Source of the DNA: an uncultured Duncaniella sp.
GTDB lineage: Bacteria; Bacteroidota; Bacteroidia; Bacteroidales; Muribaculaceae
Direction of reading: 5' to 3'
NCBI GenBank assembly: GCA_910586665.1
Contig: CAJUIX010000001.1
Span: forward strand, 62,001-126,000
Length of the DNA stretch: 64,000 bases
Of the stretch, positions 28,301 to 35,514 are shown piece by piece (position 1 is the stretch's first letter; each line of letters starts with the position of its first letter). The translations under genes were made by a program, and so were the position numbers. The notes beneath the pieces were generated by a model. It had not been told where the DNA came from and made no database searches. It was given only the letters and a program-made list of their open reading frames with translations.

Positions 28301-29192
28301 TACCGACACTAGAACTCTCTCAGGCGTAGCCCTTGACCCCGCCACCCCCCTGAGCCTCACCCGCGGCTGGAACTGGATCGGCGTACCCGTCGAAGGCAAA
28401 GTATCCGACCTCCTTGCAGACTTCAGCGCCGAAGATGGCGACATGATTGTCAGCCAGGACGGATTCACCCAGGCTGACTATGCCGAAGGTAAGTGGATAG
28501 GCGATCTACTGACACTCGAACCCGGCAAGGGCTACCTGTTCTACAGCACCGGCGACAAAGAATTCACCTTCAACACCGTTCCCTCTGCCGACGCAGCCGA
28601 CCGCAAGACGGTCATCCGCCGCAACAGCAACGCCGCATGGACAGTCGACACACGCAAGTATCCCTCGGTGATGCCCGTCACCTCGCGCATCGCCAAGGCC
28701 GGCGGCATCATGGCTGACCGCGGTGAGTTTGAAATCGCAGCCTTCTGCGGCGACGAGTGCCGTGGCGTGGGCGTGGCAGTCGACGACTGGATTATGATTA
28801 GCGTCTATGGCAACGCCGGCGACGAAATCAGCTTCCGCCTCCACTCCACCGTCAACCACTCCGAGTCGCTCCTCGGCCAGAAGCTCGAATTCAGCGAGAT
28901 TCCTGTAGGCTCGCTCGGCGACCCCTACATGTTTGACTCGGCTGCCACCTCTTCGATCAGCTCCGTCACCGACGGCTCGACCAAGATCAGCGTTGACAAT
29001 GGCACCGTAACCGTCGACGGCGACGCCCGCCTCATCGAGGTTTACGACGTGGCCGGAACCCGCGTGGCAGAGTCAGCCGCCAAGGGTGGCGTACAGCTCC
29101 GCACCCAGCGCCTCGCCGCAGGGGTCTACATCGTCGTGGTCTACACCACCGACGGCAAGCGCCTCCTCGTAGAGAAAATCGAAGTGAAGTAA
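22386..29192 (+). CDS. Giant C10 (streptopain-like) protease with BspA-type leucine-rich repeats
   Basis: This 2268-residue exported protein has a signal peptide (about 1-22), a Spi/pro-domain-like region (25-120) and a C10 cysteine peptidase domain. The nucleophile is predicted as Cys161 (VGCVGTALAEI), His293 lies in AGHAFVCDGY, and the INWGWGG block is at 311-317. Three blocks of BspA-type (LRR_5) repeats follow at about 590-710, 1060-1190 and 1450-1560, separated by beta-rich modules. Near the end are a chitobiase-C-like segment (about 1825-1900), a GDECRGV domain (about 2080-2180) and a sorting-like C-terminus (VYDVAG to LAAGVYIVV). Classical C10 peptidases have about 400-900 residues. 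The likely role is surface binding plus proteolysis; substrate unknown. Confidence 0.88.
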   Translation: MFRQILQTLIITACMSFPSLAMGGILTADDARKVGADFFRSGDVSRLADVDALTLAYVKKTGAEPTYYVFNANDGQGFIIVSADDSRLPVIAYSTNSTWQANNVPELASKLLNSVEIPKKANVRRTSPLRANSQQKLLKTPTWSQEAPFNNKIPNRRLVGCVGTALAEIIKYHRYPASRPVSLVNAGEPTAYNWDNMLDGNYRGSYTAAQGDAVATLVADAAISIGTDFGMSSSSAFEVKVPGALVDLFGYDAGVSYKKGSEMDRSSWDAIIVNEIDADRPVLYSGQDVSAGHAFVCDGYDMRGTTPYFHINWGWGGAADGYYASDALNPTVSTSHSFNNLTTIVYNIKPATNSTIWSPIHITSDERQVGLTVDVTDFQPGATVSVRAGALKNISNTNFSGKISLALFNPDGSFKHLLGEGRNLGIISLQIVKYADFTCIIPADAVIGDDDIIRLVTKDNTSDQWLPVASDLMTIGEIRARGNAIPYFNINFPEAVEGVTVGDNEPRVIKGRDYTFTVFPAASDKVVTVKANGFILTPNSGNNYRIDNVTADQEISILVQDAADVVSKRTLWVQAGKLSQIISDTEAGTIKDLTLFGTIDVNDFTFMRERMKLERIDISGVNIVANGANPANAIPAKAFTKCGALKQIILPKNVNTFKSGCFSYSGLESIEIPAAVATYEYNIFLGCSRLREVTARRSSAAWVNWCVFNGTPKARLVVPVGASSSYKNKEYWQDFKEIVEENAVAPTHYSVLIQDVPGVKFTSLTDSTMVLPGTQYQFKAELEDLHGDATAEFYANNSRLTPDQTGVYTVTVNTNTLIHVNFKQPQETGNTSPWRITGAAGGVGLITDVVNVVPGKSFTIRANALAIPSDNAAMFYCAALTTKDGAIKELISPVINNNSGNFGNLPANFTCQIKEASVREGNLIRIVSSYNNTKWSIVHADNDSITDSIAAIGNRVIYHSITMPEKVEGASIQGAATRIVRGMPFSLKVIPVSTADRITIAVNGINKVVDAAVANLTIPAVTEDLDITIQVNAAGAGAYTVVNVREGELASKITACPSRLKIIGVMRIEDFDALRSHAGTIVDLDLADVTIKGASDFDNAIPANAFASPTVTVRTALKTIILPTNLYKIDENAFYRCMNLAEITIPASVSYVGAGAFSSCAGLRKIIVQGNQPPATGYMTPFPTNTSRITLEVPKGAEDYYASANYWSDLNQATSTVYYNIQIDPERTFNYNEYYTLTKIEHPASGTTQVTLGLPNFTPTSYKKNPTYRPGVAFKFYDNSKDATYTSSYLKYGQHTVKFDSSVSDPQYSTCPQNHLIEIVFHYSITFVKPEGITAEFHGLTAEDEWKNVDMSLFVPDSKTRPTLYREGRDYKFRLADGNANTELKVVATSNVMTKPGENPVCETRVETLVPDENGIYTLTDLQGDTEITVTSSLVIENGSTINSAETSLVDKNNADKITDISLSGEIEESVFEEFREKFEKLETLDLSEITNEVIPDNAFSNMSNLKSVVIPDNVISVGSGAFAGCENLESVTLPGVDAIGADAFKDCSSLTSITLLGKTAESSEPSQARRRAPKAVGLTEESFSGVSPNCLIYLPEGVELASNTLNIIVNTNAGTREAKNDIKLNGAYPFNAPASFSLGEKSISLTVDIPGSINDVNDGWKGIVLPFDADLASVGYDKEFAPRGEVLSLLSFTGKDSETMTSQTAVKANTPYLASINAPFENVAVTFSATGKSTTDNFVYDINSTPGAEEICAPGKDYTLYGGFNGVKNGGETIYTLDEKGVAFNRAEIDDEPEVGPFSVYACANNAEAAASFEVGTHPLWVFEPTSGTANEIYRSTGIELSSKTANAEIFYTLGDDTGEVKYDAPLKIAEGADKLTLKAVAKYKGFSSDPVTLEYELKKSNLDYPLEEGWNWISHNIENDLALEKMMSEDVDRVLSQTQEVIRDPKFGLVGSLSTLRPLETYKVNCNGTATDTRTLSGVALDPATPLSLTRGWNWIGVPVEGKVSDLLADFSAEDGDMIVSQDGFTQADYAEGKWIGDLLTLEPGKGYLFYSTGDKEFTFNTVPSADAADRKTVIRRNSNAAWTVDTRKYPSVMPVTSRIAKAGGIMADRGEFEIAAFCGDECRGVGVAVDDWIMISVYGNAGDEISFRLHSTVNHSESLLGQKLEFSEIPVGSLGDPYMFDSAATSSISSVTDGSTKISVDNGTVTVDGDARLIEVYDVAGTRVAESAAKGGVQLRTQRLAAGVYIVVVYTTDGKRLLVEKIEVK

Positions 29193-29213
29193 TCCACATT
29201 CTCCCGATACCCG

Positions 29214-29250
29214 ACAGGGGCGGCCCCACAGCCGCCCCTGTTGTTTTTTT
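29214..29250 (+). terminator. Terminator after the C10 protease gene
   Basis: An 11-base GC-rich stem (29214-29224 with 29231-29241), a 6-base loop and a run of seven T residues form a classic intrinsic terminator. Confidence 0.93.
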
Positions 29251-29308
29251 AACACCGACACATGTCCGAATTCATCAGGCCCGTTACCGAAGTTTTCAAA
29301 AAAAGCAT

Positions 29309-29316
29309 TAATTTTG
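29309..29316 (+). promoter_or_regulatory. pepT: -7 element of the pepT-miaA unit
   Basis: TAATTTTG matches the Bacteroidota -7 consensus, 43 bases before the pepT start. The -33 is weak. Confidence 0.5.
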
Positions 29317-29359
29317 CACCATAATTAAAAATCCTAACCCTATCTTACCTATATATCAC

Positions 29360-30592
29360 ATGGCCATGACAGTAGTTGACCGATTTTTAGAATATGTGAA
29401 GTTCGACACTCAGAGTGACGAGCTGACCAACCTCACCCCCTCGACCCCGGGGCAGATGATATTCGCCCAACATCTCGAAAACGAGCTGCGCGAAATGGGT
29501 CTCACCGACATAACCCTTGATGACAACGGCTACCTCATGGCCACTCTCAAGGGCAACACCGACGAGAAAGTACCAACAGTCGGCTTCATCGCCCACCTCG
29601 ATACGTCGCCCGACCTCACCGGCAGGCACGTCAGCCCCCGCATCGTCGAGGAATATGACGGCGGCGACATCGTCCTCAACGCCGCGCAGGGCATCACCCT
29701 CCAGCCCTCGCAGTTCCCCGAACTTCTCAACTATATCGGCCAGGACCTCATAGTGACCGACGGCACGACCCTCCTCGGCGCCGACGACAAGGCCGGCATA
29801 GCCGAAATCATCTCGGCTGTGGACTATCTCATCAAGCACCCCCATATCAAACATGGCGACATCCGCATAGCCTTTAACCCCGACGAGGAAATCGGCCAGG
29901 GCGCCCACAAGTTTGACGTCGACCTCTTCGGCGCCGACTGGGGCTACACGATGGACGGCGGCGAAATCGGCGAGCTGGAATATGAAAATTTCAACGCCGC
30001 CGTGGCCAAAGTCACCTTCAAAGGCCTCAACGTCCACCCCGGCTACGCCAAGCACAAGATGCTCAACTCTATCCGCGTCGCCAACCAGTTTGTCATCATG
30101 CTCCCACGCTGGGAGACTCCCGAGCATACCGAGGGTTACGAGGGCTTCTACCATCTCATCTCCTTCGAGGGCACCGTGGAGAAGACCGTCCTCACCTACA
30201 TCATCCGTGACCACGACCGTGACCGCTTTGAGCGCCGCAAGAAGGAGCTTGAACACCTCACACGCAAGATCAACAACGAATTTCCCGACTGCGCCTCGAT
30301 TGAAATCAAAGACCAGTACTACAACATGCGCGAGAAAATCGAGCCGGTGATGCACATCATCGACCTCGCCGTCCAGGCCATGAAGAATGTCGACGTCACT
30401 CCCAAGGTACAGCCCATCCGCGGCGGCACAGACGGCGCGCAGCTCTCGTTCAAGGGTCTCCCATGCCCCAACATCTTCGCCGGAGGCCTCAACTTCCACG
30501 GCCGCTACGAGTTCGTGCCCATCCCCTCTATGGAGAAGGCCACACAGGTCATCGTCGAAATCGCACGCCTCACGGCTGAAACCAAACTCTGA
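29360..30592 (+). CDS. pepT: Peptidase T (tripeptide aminopeptidase)
   Basis: This 410-residue M20B metallopeptidase matches PepT in length. Zinc-site motifs are visible: FIAHLDTSPD (His near 77), LGADDKAGIAEI (Asp near 140), NPDEEIGQGAHKFD (catalytic Glu and zinc Glu) and YTMDGGEIGELEYENFNAA. It removes the N-terminal residue from tripeptides in the cytoplasm. It is followed 15 bases later by miaA, probably in one transcript. Confidence 0.96.
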   Translation: MAMTVVDRFLEYVKFDTQSDELTNLTPSTPGQMIFAQHLENELREMGLTDITLDDNGYLMATLKGNTDEKVPTVGFIAHLDTSPDLTGRHVSPRIVEEYDGGDIVLNAAQGITLQPSQFPELLNYIGQDLIVTDGTTLLGADDKAGIAEIISAVDYLIKHPHIKHGDIRIAFNPDEEIGQGAHKFDVDLFGADWGYTMDGGEIGELEYENFNAAVAKVTFKGLNVHPGYAKHKMLNSIRVANQFVIMLPRWETPEHTEGYEGFYHLISFEGTVEKTVLTYIIRDHDRDRFERRKKELEHLTRKINNEFPDCASIEIKDQYYNMREKIEPVMHIIDLAVQAMKNVDVTPKVQPIRGGTDGAQLSFKGLPCPNIFAGGLNFHGRYEFVPIPSMEKATQVIVEIARLTAETKL

Positions 30593-30607
30593 TAATCCGC
30601 CAAGGTT

Positions 30608-31501
30608 TTGAAGACACTCGTAATAGTCACAGGACCCACTGCGAGCGGAAAAACCACACTTGCCATAGAACTGGCGCGGGCGCTCGGCACTGAAATAGTG
30701 TCGGCCGACTCGCGCCAGATTTTTCGCGGCATCCCGATAGGCACCGCCTCACCGACCCCGGAGGAGCTCGCACAGGTGCGCCACCACCTTGTCGGCATCC
30801 TCGGCCTCGACGAATACTATTCGGCAGCCCGCTTCGAGGAGGACGCACTCGCAATCCTCTCCGACCTGTGGCAGCACGGTGGCTACGCCGTCCTCTGTGG
30901 CGGCTCGATGATGTATGTCGACGCCATCACCAACGGCATCGACCCCCTCCCCACCATCTCCCCCGACGTCCGCGTCCGCGCGCTCGACATATATAATAAA
31001 GGTGGGCTCCCCGCCCTCCGCGACGAGCTTTCGCGCCTCGACCCTGACTATCTCCGCGAGGCCGACCTCTCCAACCACCGCCGCCTCGTCCACGCAATCG
31101 AGATTTGTCTCCAGTCCGGACAACCCTACTCATCGCTGCGCACCGGCACTAAGAAGCAGCGCGAATTCCGAATCATCAAAATGGCCGTCGGCTGGAGCAG
31201 GCCCGAACTTTTCGACCGCATCAACCGCCGCGTCGACGCAATGATAGCCGAAGGTTTCGAGGAGGAGGCGCGCGCCGTCTACCACCTGCGCCACCTCAAC
31301 TCGCTCAACACCGTCGGCTACAAGGAGCTCTTCGCCATGTTCGACGGCATAATGGACCGCGACACCGCCATAGCCCGCATAGCCAAAAACACACGCGTCT
31401 ATGCCAAGAAGCAGCTACTCTGGCTCTCCAAAGACCCCGACGTGCGGATTCTCGACCCTTCACAGCCCCTGCTGCCGCAAGCGTTAAGATTTATTAATTA
31501 A
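30608..31501 (+). CDS. miaA: tRNA dimethylallyltransferase, TTG start
   Basis: This 297-residue enzyme transfers a dimethylallyl group to A37 of tRNAs reading UNN codons (i6A37). The P-loop GPTASGKTT (residues 9-17), the SADSRQIFRG block and the NTVGYKEL region are characteristic. The frame has an in-frame stop at 30593-30595 and the only start codon that keeps the P-loop is a TTG at 30608, so translation probably begins at TTG. It follows pepT closely. Confidence 0.94.
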   Translation: MKTLVIVTGPTASGKTTLAIELARALGTEIVSADSRQIFRGIPIGTASPTPEELAQVRHHLVGILGLDEYYSAARFEEDALAILSDLWQHGGYAVLCGGSMMYVDAITNGIDPLPTISPDVRVRALDIYNKGGLPALRDELSRLDPDYLREADLSNHRRLVHAIEICLQSGQPYSSLRTGTKKQREFRIIKMAVGWSRPELFDRINRRVDAMIAEGFEEEARAVYHLRHLNSLNTVGYKELFAMFDGIMDRDTAIARIAKNTRVYAKKQLLWLSKDPDVRILDPSQPLLPQALRFIN

Positions 31502-31508
31502 ATTAGAG

Positions 31509-31539
31509 TCTGAAACTCCCCTCTTTTTCTGTAAATTTG
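31509..31539 (+). promoter_or_regulatory. Promoter of the acyl-CoA synthetase gene
   Basis: TCTG (31509-31512), a 19-base spacer and TAAATTTG (31532-31539) approximate the consensus, leaving a leader of about 65 bases. Confidence 0.55.
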
Positions 31540-31611
31540 CACAAATTTCACCCCTTGTGTGAAGTAATGCATGCTTCCACAGGGCCATTTACTACTCAAC
31601 TCTAAGACTAT

Positions 31612-33273
31612 ATGACCTCTTGTGACAGCCTAAACCTCTATTTCCAGAACGCAATCAGGGAATACTGGGAACTACCGTCGCTGACCGACTTCGGAGGAGC
31701 CACGATGACCTACAAGGACGTGGCCCGCAAGATAGCAAAACTCCACCTGCTCTATGAAAAAATCGGCATAAAGCCGGGCGACAAAGTGGCCCTCTGCGCC
31801 AAAAACAGCTCCACATGGTGCGTGGCATTCATAGCCACCCTCACCTACGGAGCCGTGATAGTCCCCATCCTCGCCGACTTCAAGCCCGACAACATACAGC
31901 ACCTCATCAACCACAGCGACGCCAAGCTCGCAATCATCGATGAAAGCGTCTGGGACAACATCAACCCCGAAGCACTCCAGTCGCTCCTCGGAGCAATCTC
32001 CGTCAAGGACTACTCGCTCATCCACAGCAACGACGAGCGCCTCACCCAGGCCCGCGCCCACCTCAACGAACTCTTCGGCCAGCGCTACCCCGACCGCTTC
32101 TGTCCCGCCGACGTCAACTACTACCAGGAATCGCCCGACGAACTCTGCCTCATCAGCTACACCTCCGGCTCGACAGGCTTTTCCAAGGGCGTGATGCTCC
32201 CCTTCCGCAGCCTCTGGTCCAACGTCCAGTTCTGCATGGACTTCCTCCCGACCAATCCCGGCGACGGAGTGGTCTGCATGCTCCCGATGGCCCACATGTA
32301 CGGCCTGACCATCGACATGCTCCGCCCCTTCATCAGCGGCAACCACATCCATGTCCTCACCAAGACCCCCTCGCCGCGCATCATCATGGACGCCTTCGCC
32401 AAGGTGCGCCCGCGCTACATCATCACCGTCCCCCTCATAATCGAGAAAATCATCCGCACACGCGTATTCCCCATGCTCGAAAAGCCGCTGATGAAACTCA
32501 TGCTCATGGTGCCCTACGTCGACGAGCGGCTCATGAGCAAAATCCGCGAGCGACTAATCGAGACCTTCGGCGGCCGCGTCGAGGAGATAGTCATCGGCGG
32601 CGCCGGACTCAACCGCGACGTCGAGAAATTCCTCCGCCGCATCGGATTCCCCTACACCGTCGGCTACGGCATGACCGAGTGCGGCCCGCTGATTGCCTAC
32701 GCCAACGCCCGCGAAAACCAAATGGCATCATGCGGACGCATCGTCGACCGCATGGAAGCCCGAATCGACTCCCCCAACCCCGTCGAGAAGCCCGGCATCC
32801 TCTATGTCAAGGGACAGAACGTAATGCTCGGCTACTACAAGAACCCCGAGGCCACCGAGGCCTGCATGGACGCCGACGGCTGGCTCTCCACCGGCGACAT
32901 ATGCAACTTCGACGCCGACGGCTTCCTCTACATCCGCGGACGCGACAAAAACATGATTCTCGGCCCCTCCGGCCAGAACATCTATCCCGAGGAAATCGAG
33001 GACAAGCTCAACAACCTCTCCTACGTCTCCGAATCGCTCATCATCGACAGCGGCGACGGACGCCTCGTGGCCCTCATCTATCCCGACTACGAAAGCATAA
33101 GCTCCCAGGGGCTCAGCAACCAGGCCATCACAGGCATCATGGAGGAAAACATCAAGGCCCTCAACGCCGACCTCCCCGCCTACTCCCAGGTGCAGCGCTT
33201 CAACCTCATGACCGAGGAATTCGAAAAGACCCCCAAACGCTCCATCAAACGCTACCTCTACCAACCGAAATAA
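31612..33273 (+). CDS. AMP-binding long-chain acyl-CoA synthetase
   Basis: This 553-residue ANL-superfamily enzyme activates a carboxylate with ATP to an acyl-AMP and transfers it to CoA. Core motifs are YTSGSTGFSKG near residue 182, GYGMTECGP in the middle, GWLSTGD and the hinge region GFLYIRGRDKNMI. A terminal Lys follows in the TPKRSIKRY segment. It most resembles long-chain fatty acid CoA ligases of Bacteroidota. It is a single-gene unit ending in a strong terminator, and the exact acyl chain cannot be read from sequence. Confidence 0.9.
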   Translation: MTSCDSLNLYFQNAIREYWELPSLTDFGGATMTYKDVARKIAKLHLLYEKIGIKPGDKVALCAKNSSTWCVAFIATLTYGAVIVPILADFKPDNIQHLINHSDAKLAIIDESVWDNINPEALQSLLGAISVKDYSLIHSNDERLTQARAHLNELFGQRYPDRFCPADVNYYQESPDELCLISYTSGSTGFSKGVMLPFRSLWSNVQFCMDFLPTNPGDGVVCMLPMAHMYGLTIDMLRPFISGNHIHVLTKTPSPRIIMDAFAKVRPRYIITVPLIIEKIIRTRVFPMLEKPLMKLMLMVPYVDERLMSKIRERLIETFGGRVEEIVIGGAGLNRDVEKFLRRIGFPYTVGYGMTECGPLIAYANARENQMASCGRIVDRMEARIDSPNPVEKPGILYVKGQNVMLGYYKNPEATEACMDADGWLSTGDICNFDADGFLYIRGRDKNMILGPSGQNIYPEEIEDKLNNLSYVSESLIIDSGDGRLVALIYPDYESISSQGLSNQAITGIMEENIKALNADLPAYSQVQRFNLMTEEFEKTPKRSIKRYLYQPK

Positions 33274-33320
33274 GCAGCGCCGAGCACATCAATCACATAC
33301 TACGACGACTACACAATACA

Positions 33321-33364
33321 AATCAGCCATTTGCCTAACTGACAAGTGGCTGATTCCCTTTTAT
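33321..33364 (+). terminator. Terminator after the acyl-CoA synthetase gene
   Basis: Arms 33321-33333 and 33343-33355 pair over 13 bases with one G-U pair around a 9-base loop, followed by CCCTTTTAT. Confidence 0.88.
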
Positions 33365-33426
33365 AAAATCCGATGCCAACTCATAGGCTCACGCAAAAAA
33401 ACGAGCTTAATTATCATTTTTTAACA

Positions 33427-33464
33427 ATTGGGGGGGGTAAATCGAACTGTTTTTATTATTTTTG
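33427..33464 (+). promoter_or_regulatory. Promoter of the fimbrial operon with a G8 tract in the spacer region
   Basis: A consensus -7 element TATTTTTG lies at 33457-33464. The expected -33 position (about 33433) falls inside a run of eight G residues (33430-33437), and the nearest ATTG is 26 bases upstream of the -7. A dyad (TGTGAC / GTCACA, 33487-33511) follows in the leader and could be an operator. Variation in the G run could change promoter strength. Confidence 0.5.
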
Positions 33465-33581
33465 CCAAAAATCTGTTCCGATTAGTTGTGACACACAATC
33501 ATAACGTCACACATTCACTATTCACCGTGATTAATCATTATCTTAAACTTCATATTTTTTAATCATTTTAAAGGGAACGAA

Positions 33582-34535
33582 ATGAAAATGAAAAAGATTT
33601 ACGTTTCTATAACTGCAATGGCAGTCTTATGTGGATGTTCCGACAAGGATGAGAATATTATCTCCGACGACTCTCTCAAACCGATTGAGCTTAATGCTGC
33701 CGTGAGCCTGAGTACAGAAAGCAATCTCACGGCGGCAAACAATTTAACAGATGTGGGTATTGCAGGTTGGGAAGCAGAAAAATCTGAAGACGCCGTAGAT
33801 TATACCCAAGACCCGGCATGGCACGCACATATACAATTTGTGCCGAGCACAGACCCATATAATGTGACCTTTATGTATGACCAACAGCCATATTACAATC
33901 CTGATTCAAAAATCTATACGCACATGAAGGCCTGGTATCCATGTGGTGAATATACCAGCACACCCAACAAGATAAGCGACCATAAAGTAACATTTACCAA
34001 CAACGGAACCCGCGATGTCATGATGGCTCCAATCGTCATTGGCAGCAAGACAGAGAAATGTACTGACCCACTGGCCTTCAAACATGTCACCTCCCAAGTG
34101 ATTTTCAATGTCAAGAGTGGAGAAGGACTTGCGGTCGGCACAACCATCAGAAACATCACCATTAAAGGCGCGCAATATCCTAAAGGTTTTGACCTTTCAA
34201 AATCCTTCACCGATGGAGATGCTATCACCTATTCCACTGCAGAGGATTTGAAAGTACCGAATATTCATGAAAATCAGGAAATTTCCAGTACCCCAGTCCA
34301 GGCCGGAGATCCGCTTATGATTCGTCCTTTCCCGTCAAAAACCTTCACGGTTGACATTGTGACCAATAAAGCGACCTATGAAAATCAAACCGTGACTCTG
34401 GACACAGGTACAAGCAACAGAATGGAAGCTGGTTACATCTATAACATCACTCTCACCTTCGGTCAAGCCGGCCTTGAGTTAAAAGCGACCGTCGAAGCAT
34501 GGAAACAGGCCACCGGTGGTGCTGAGATTCAATAA
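33582..34535 (+). CDS. Fimbrillin-like lipoprotein 1
   Basis: This 317-residue lipoprotein has a lipobox (VLCGC, Cys19) and the two-domain beta-rich organisation of Bacteroidales fimbrillins (FimA/Mfa1 type). Recognisable features are the AWYPCG segment, the AFKHVTSQVIFNVK stretch (typically F-x-H-x-x-x-x-x-x-F in this superfamily) and the C-terminal YIYNITLTF strand. Fimbrillins cross to the surface as lipoproteins and polymerise after proteolytic loss of the first strand. As first gene of a five-gene lipoprotein operon it is the best candidate for the main or stalk subunit. It overlaps a spurious upstream extension of the next gene, whose preferred start is 34546. Confidence 0.8.
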   Translation: MKMKKIYVSITAMAVLCGCSDKDENIISDDSLKPIELNAAVSLSTESNLTAANNLTDVGIAGWEAEKSEDAVDYTQDPAWHAHIQFVPSTDPYNVTFMYDQQPYYNPDSKIYTHMKAWYPCGEYTSTPNKISDHKVTFTNNGTRDVMMAPIVIGSKTEKCTDPLAFKHVTSQVIFNVKSGEGLAVGTTIRNITIKGAQYPKGFDLSKSFTDGDAITYSTAEDLKVPNIHENQEISSTPVQAGDPLMIRPFPSKTFTVDIVTNKATYENQTVTLDTGTSNRMEAGYIYNITLTFGQAGLELKATVEAWKQATGGAEIQ

Positions 34536-34545
34536 TTTCAAACTC

Positions 34546-35514
34546 ATGAAACACAGATTCGCATACATTCCCACAATCATAGCTCTTGCCGTTTTCACCG
34601 GCTGCTCCGAAAGCGAAGGCATGCGGATCGATGACGACCCCACACGGGTGCCCGTGATTCCGAGAGCCTCCGTCCGCAACCTGACCGCCAATACACCAGA
34701 CACCGAGACATTCCCTGACGGGAAGGACCGTTTCAGGCTGAGCGCATTTATGTCAGGCTCTGACGAGCCTGTTAACTGGAGTGTGACCACAGGAAAGGAA
34801 GCATTTGAAAATGAACCAGTTAACACGACTGCCGGAGTTCTGACCACGGCCACCCAGAAATACTACCCGCCGACAGGTAGCCCGATGCCCAAACTATGGT
34901 TCTATGCCTACGCCCCGGCCTCCAATGCCACCTACAACAAAGGCAACGGCTCCACACCTCCCACAATCGACTACGTCATCACCGGTTCCGAGGACATAAT
35001 GATAGGAAAGGTGACAAACGGCAACGGCATAGGTGCCACCGACCGCCGGCAACCCGAGTTCACCTTCAGCCACCTGCTCAAAAAACTACGCTTCATCCTC
35101 GTGCAGGGCGAAGGCTTCGCCTCCAACATCAACGTCACATCCATAAAGATATGTGGCTGCCGCACCCACGCATCACTCGACCTTCCGACCGGCGCCCTCA
35201 CGTTTTCAGGGGAGACGGACGGCACTATTGAGCTGACGGGAACCTTCGCCATCCTGCCCGAGCAGGACGCAGTGGAGCTCCCCAACCGCAGCCTGATGTG
35301 CGAGCCGGGGCCTGAACTGAAACTGCAAATAATGGCGGCAGGCGTAAGCTACAGTGCCGACATCACCCTTGGAAGCCCCGGTCCCGGCATCGCGGCCGGA
35401 GGTGCCGGTGTCAGCTATCTGGTGAAACTCACCTTCCAGGGAACAATGATAGAGTCGACTTCCGAAATCACTCCCTGGGAGGAAGTAGGCCAGACTTCGG
35501 GCGAAATCAAATGA
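34546..35514 (+). CDS. Fimbrillin-like lipoprotein 2
   Basis: This is a 322-residue fimbrillin-family lipoprotein (lipobox FTGC, Cys20). Typical features are KYYPPTG...WFYAYAP, FTFSHLLKKLRFIL, and a C-terminal strand YLVKLTFQG before a short tail. An ATG at 34516 in the same frame lies inside the previous gene and would bury the signal peptide, so 34546 is preferred. The stop overlaps the next start (ATGA at 35511). It is probably an accessory or minor fimbrial subunit. Confidence 0.8.
   Translation: MKHRFAYIPTIIALAVFTGCSESEGMRIDDDPTRVPVIPRASVRNLTANTPDTETFPDGKDRFRLSAFMSGSDEPVNWSVTTGKEAFENEPVNTTAGVLTTATQKYYPPTGSPMPKLWFYAYAPASNATYNKGNGSTPPTIDYVITGSEDIMIGKVTNGNGIGATDRRQPEFTFSHLLKKLRFILVQGEGFASNINVTSIKICGCRTHASLDLPTGALTFSGETDGTIELTGTFAILPEQDAVELPNRSLMCEPGPELKLQIMAAGVSYSADITLGSPGPGIAAGGAGVSYLVKLTFQGTMIESTSEITPWEEVGQTSGEIK

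Noticed and set aside
33487..33511. Invertible promoter with flanking inverted repeats
   Set aside because: Only a 6-base dyad is present and it does not flank the promoter, so inversion is not supported.
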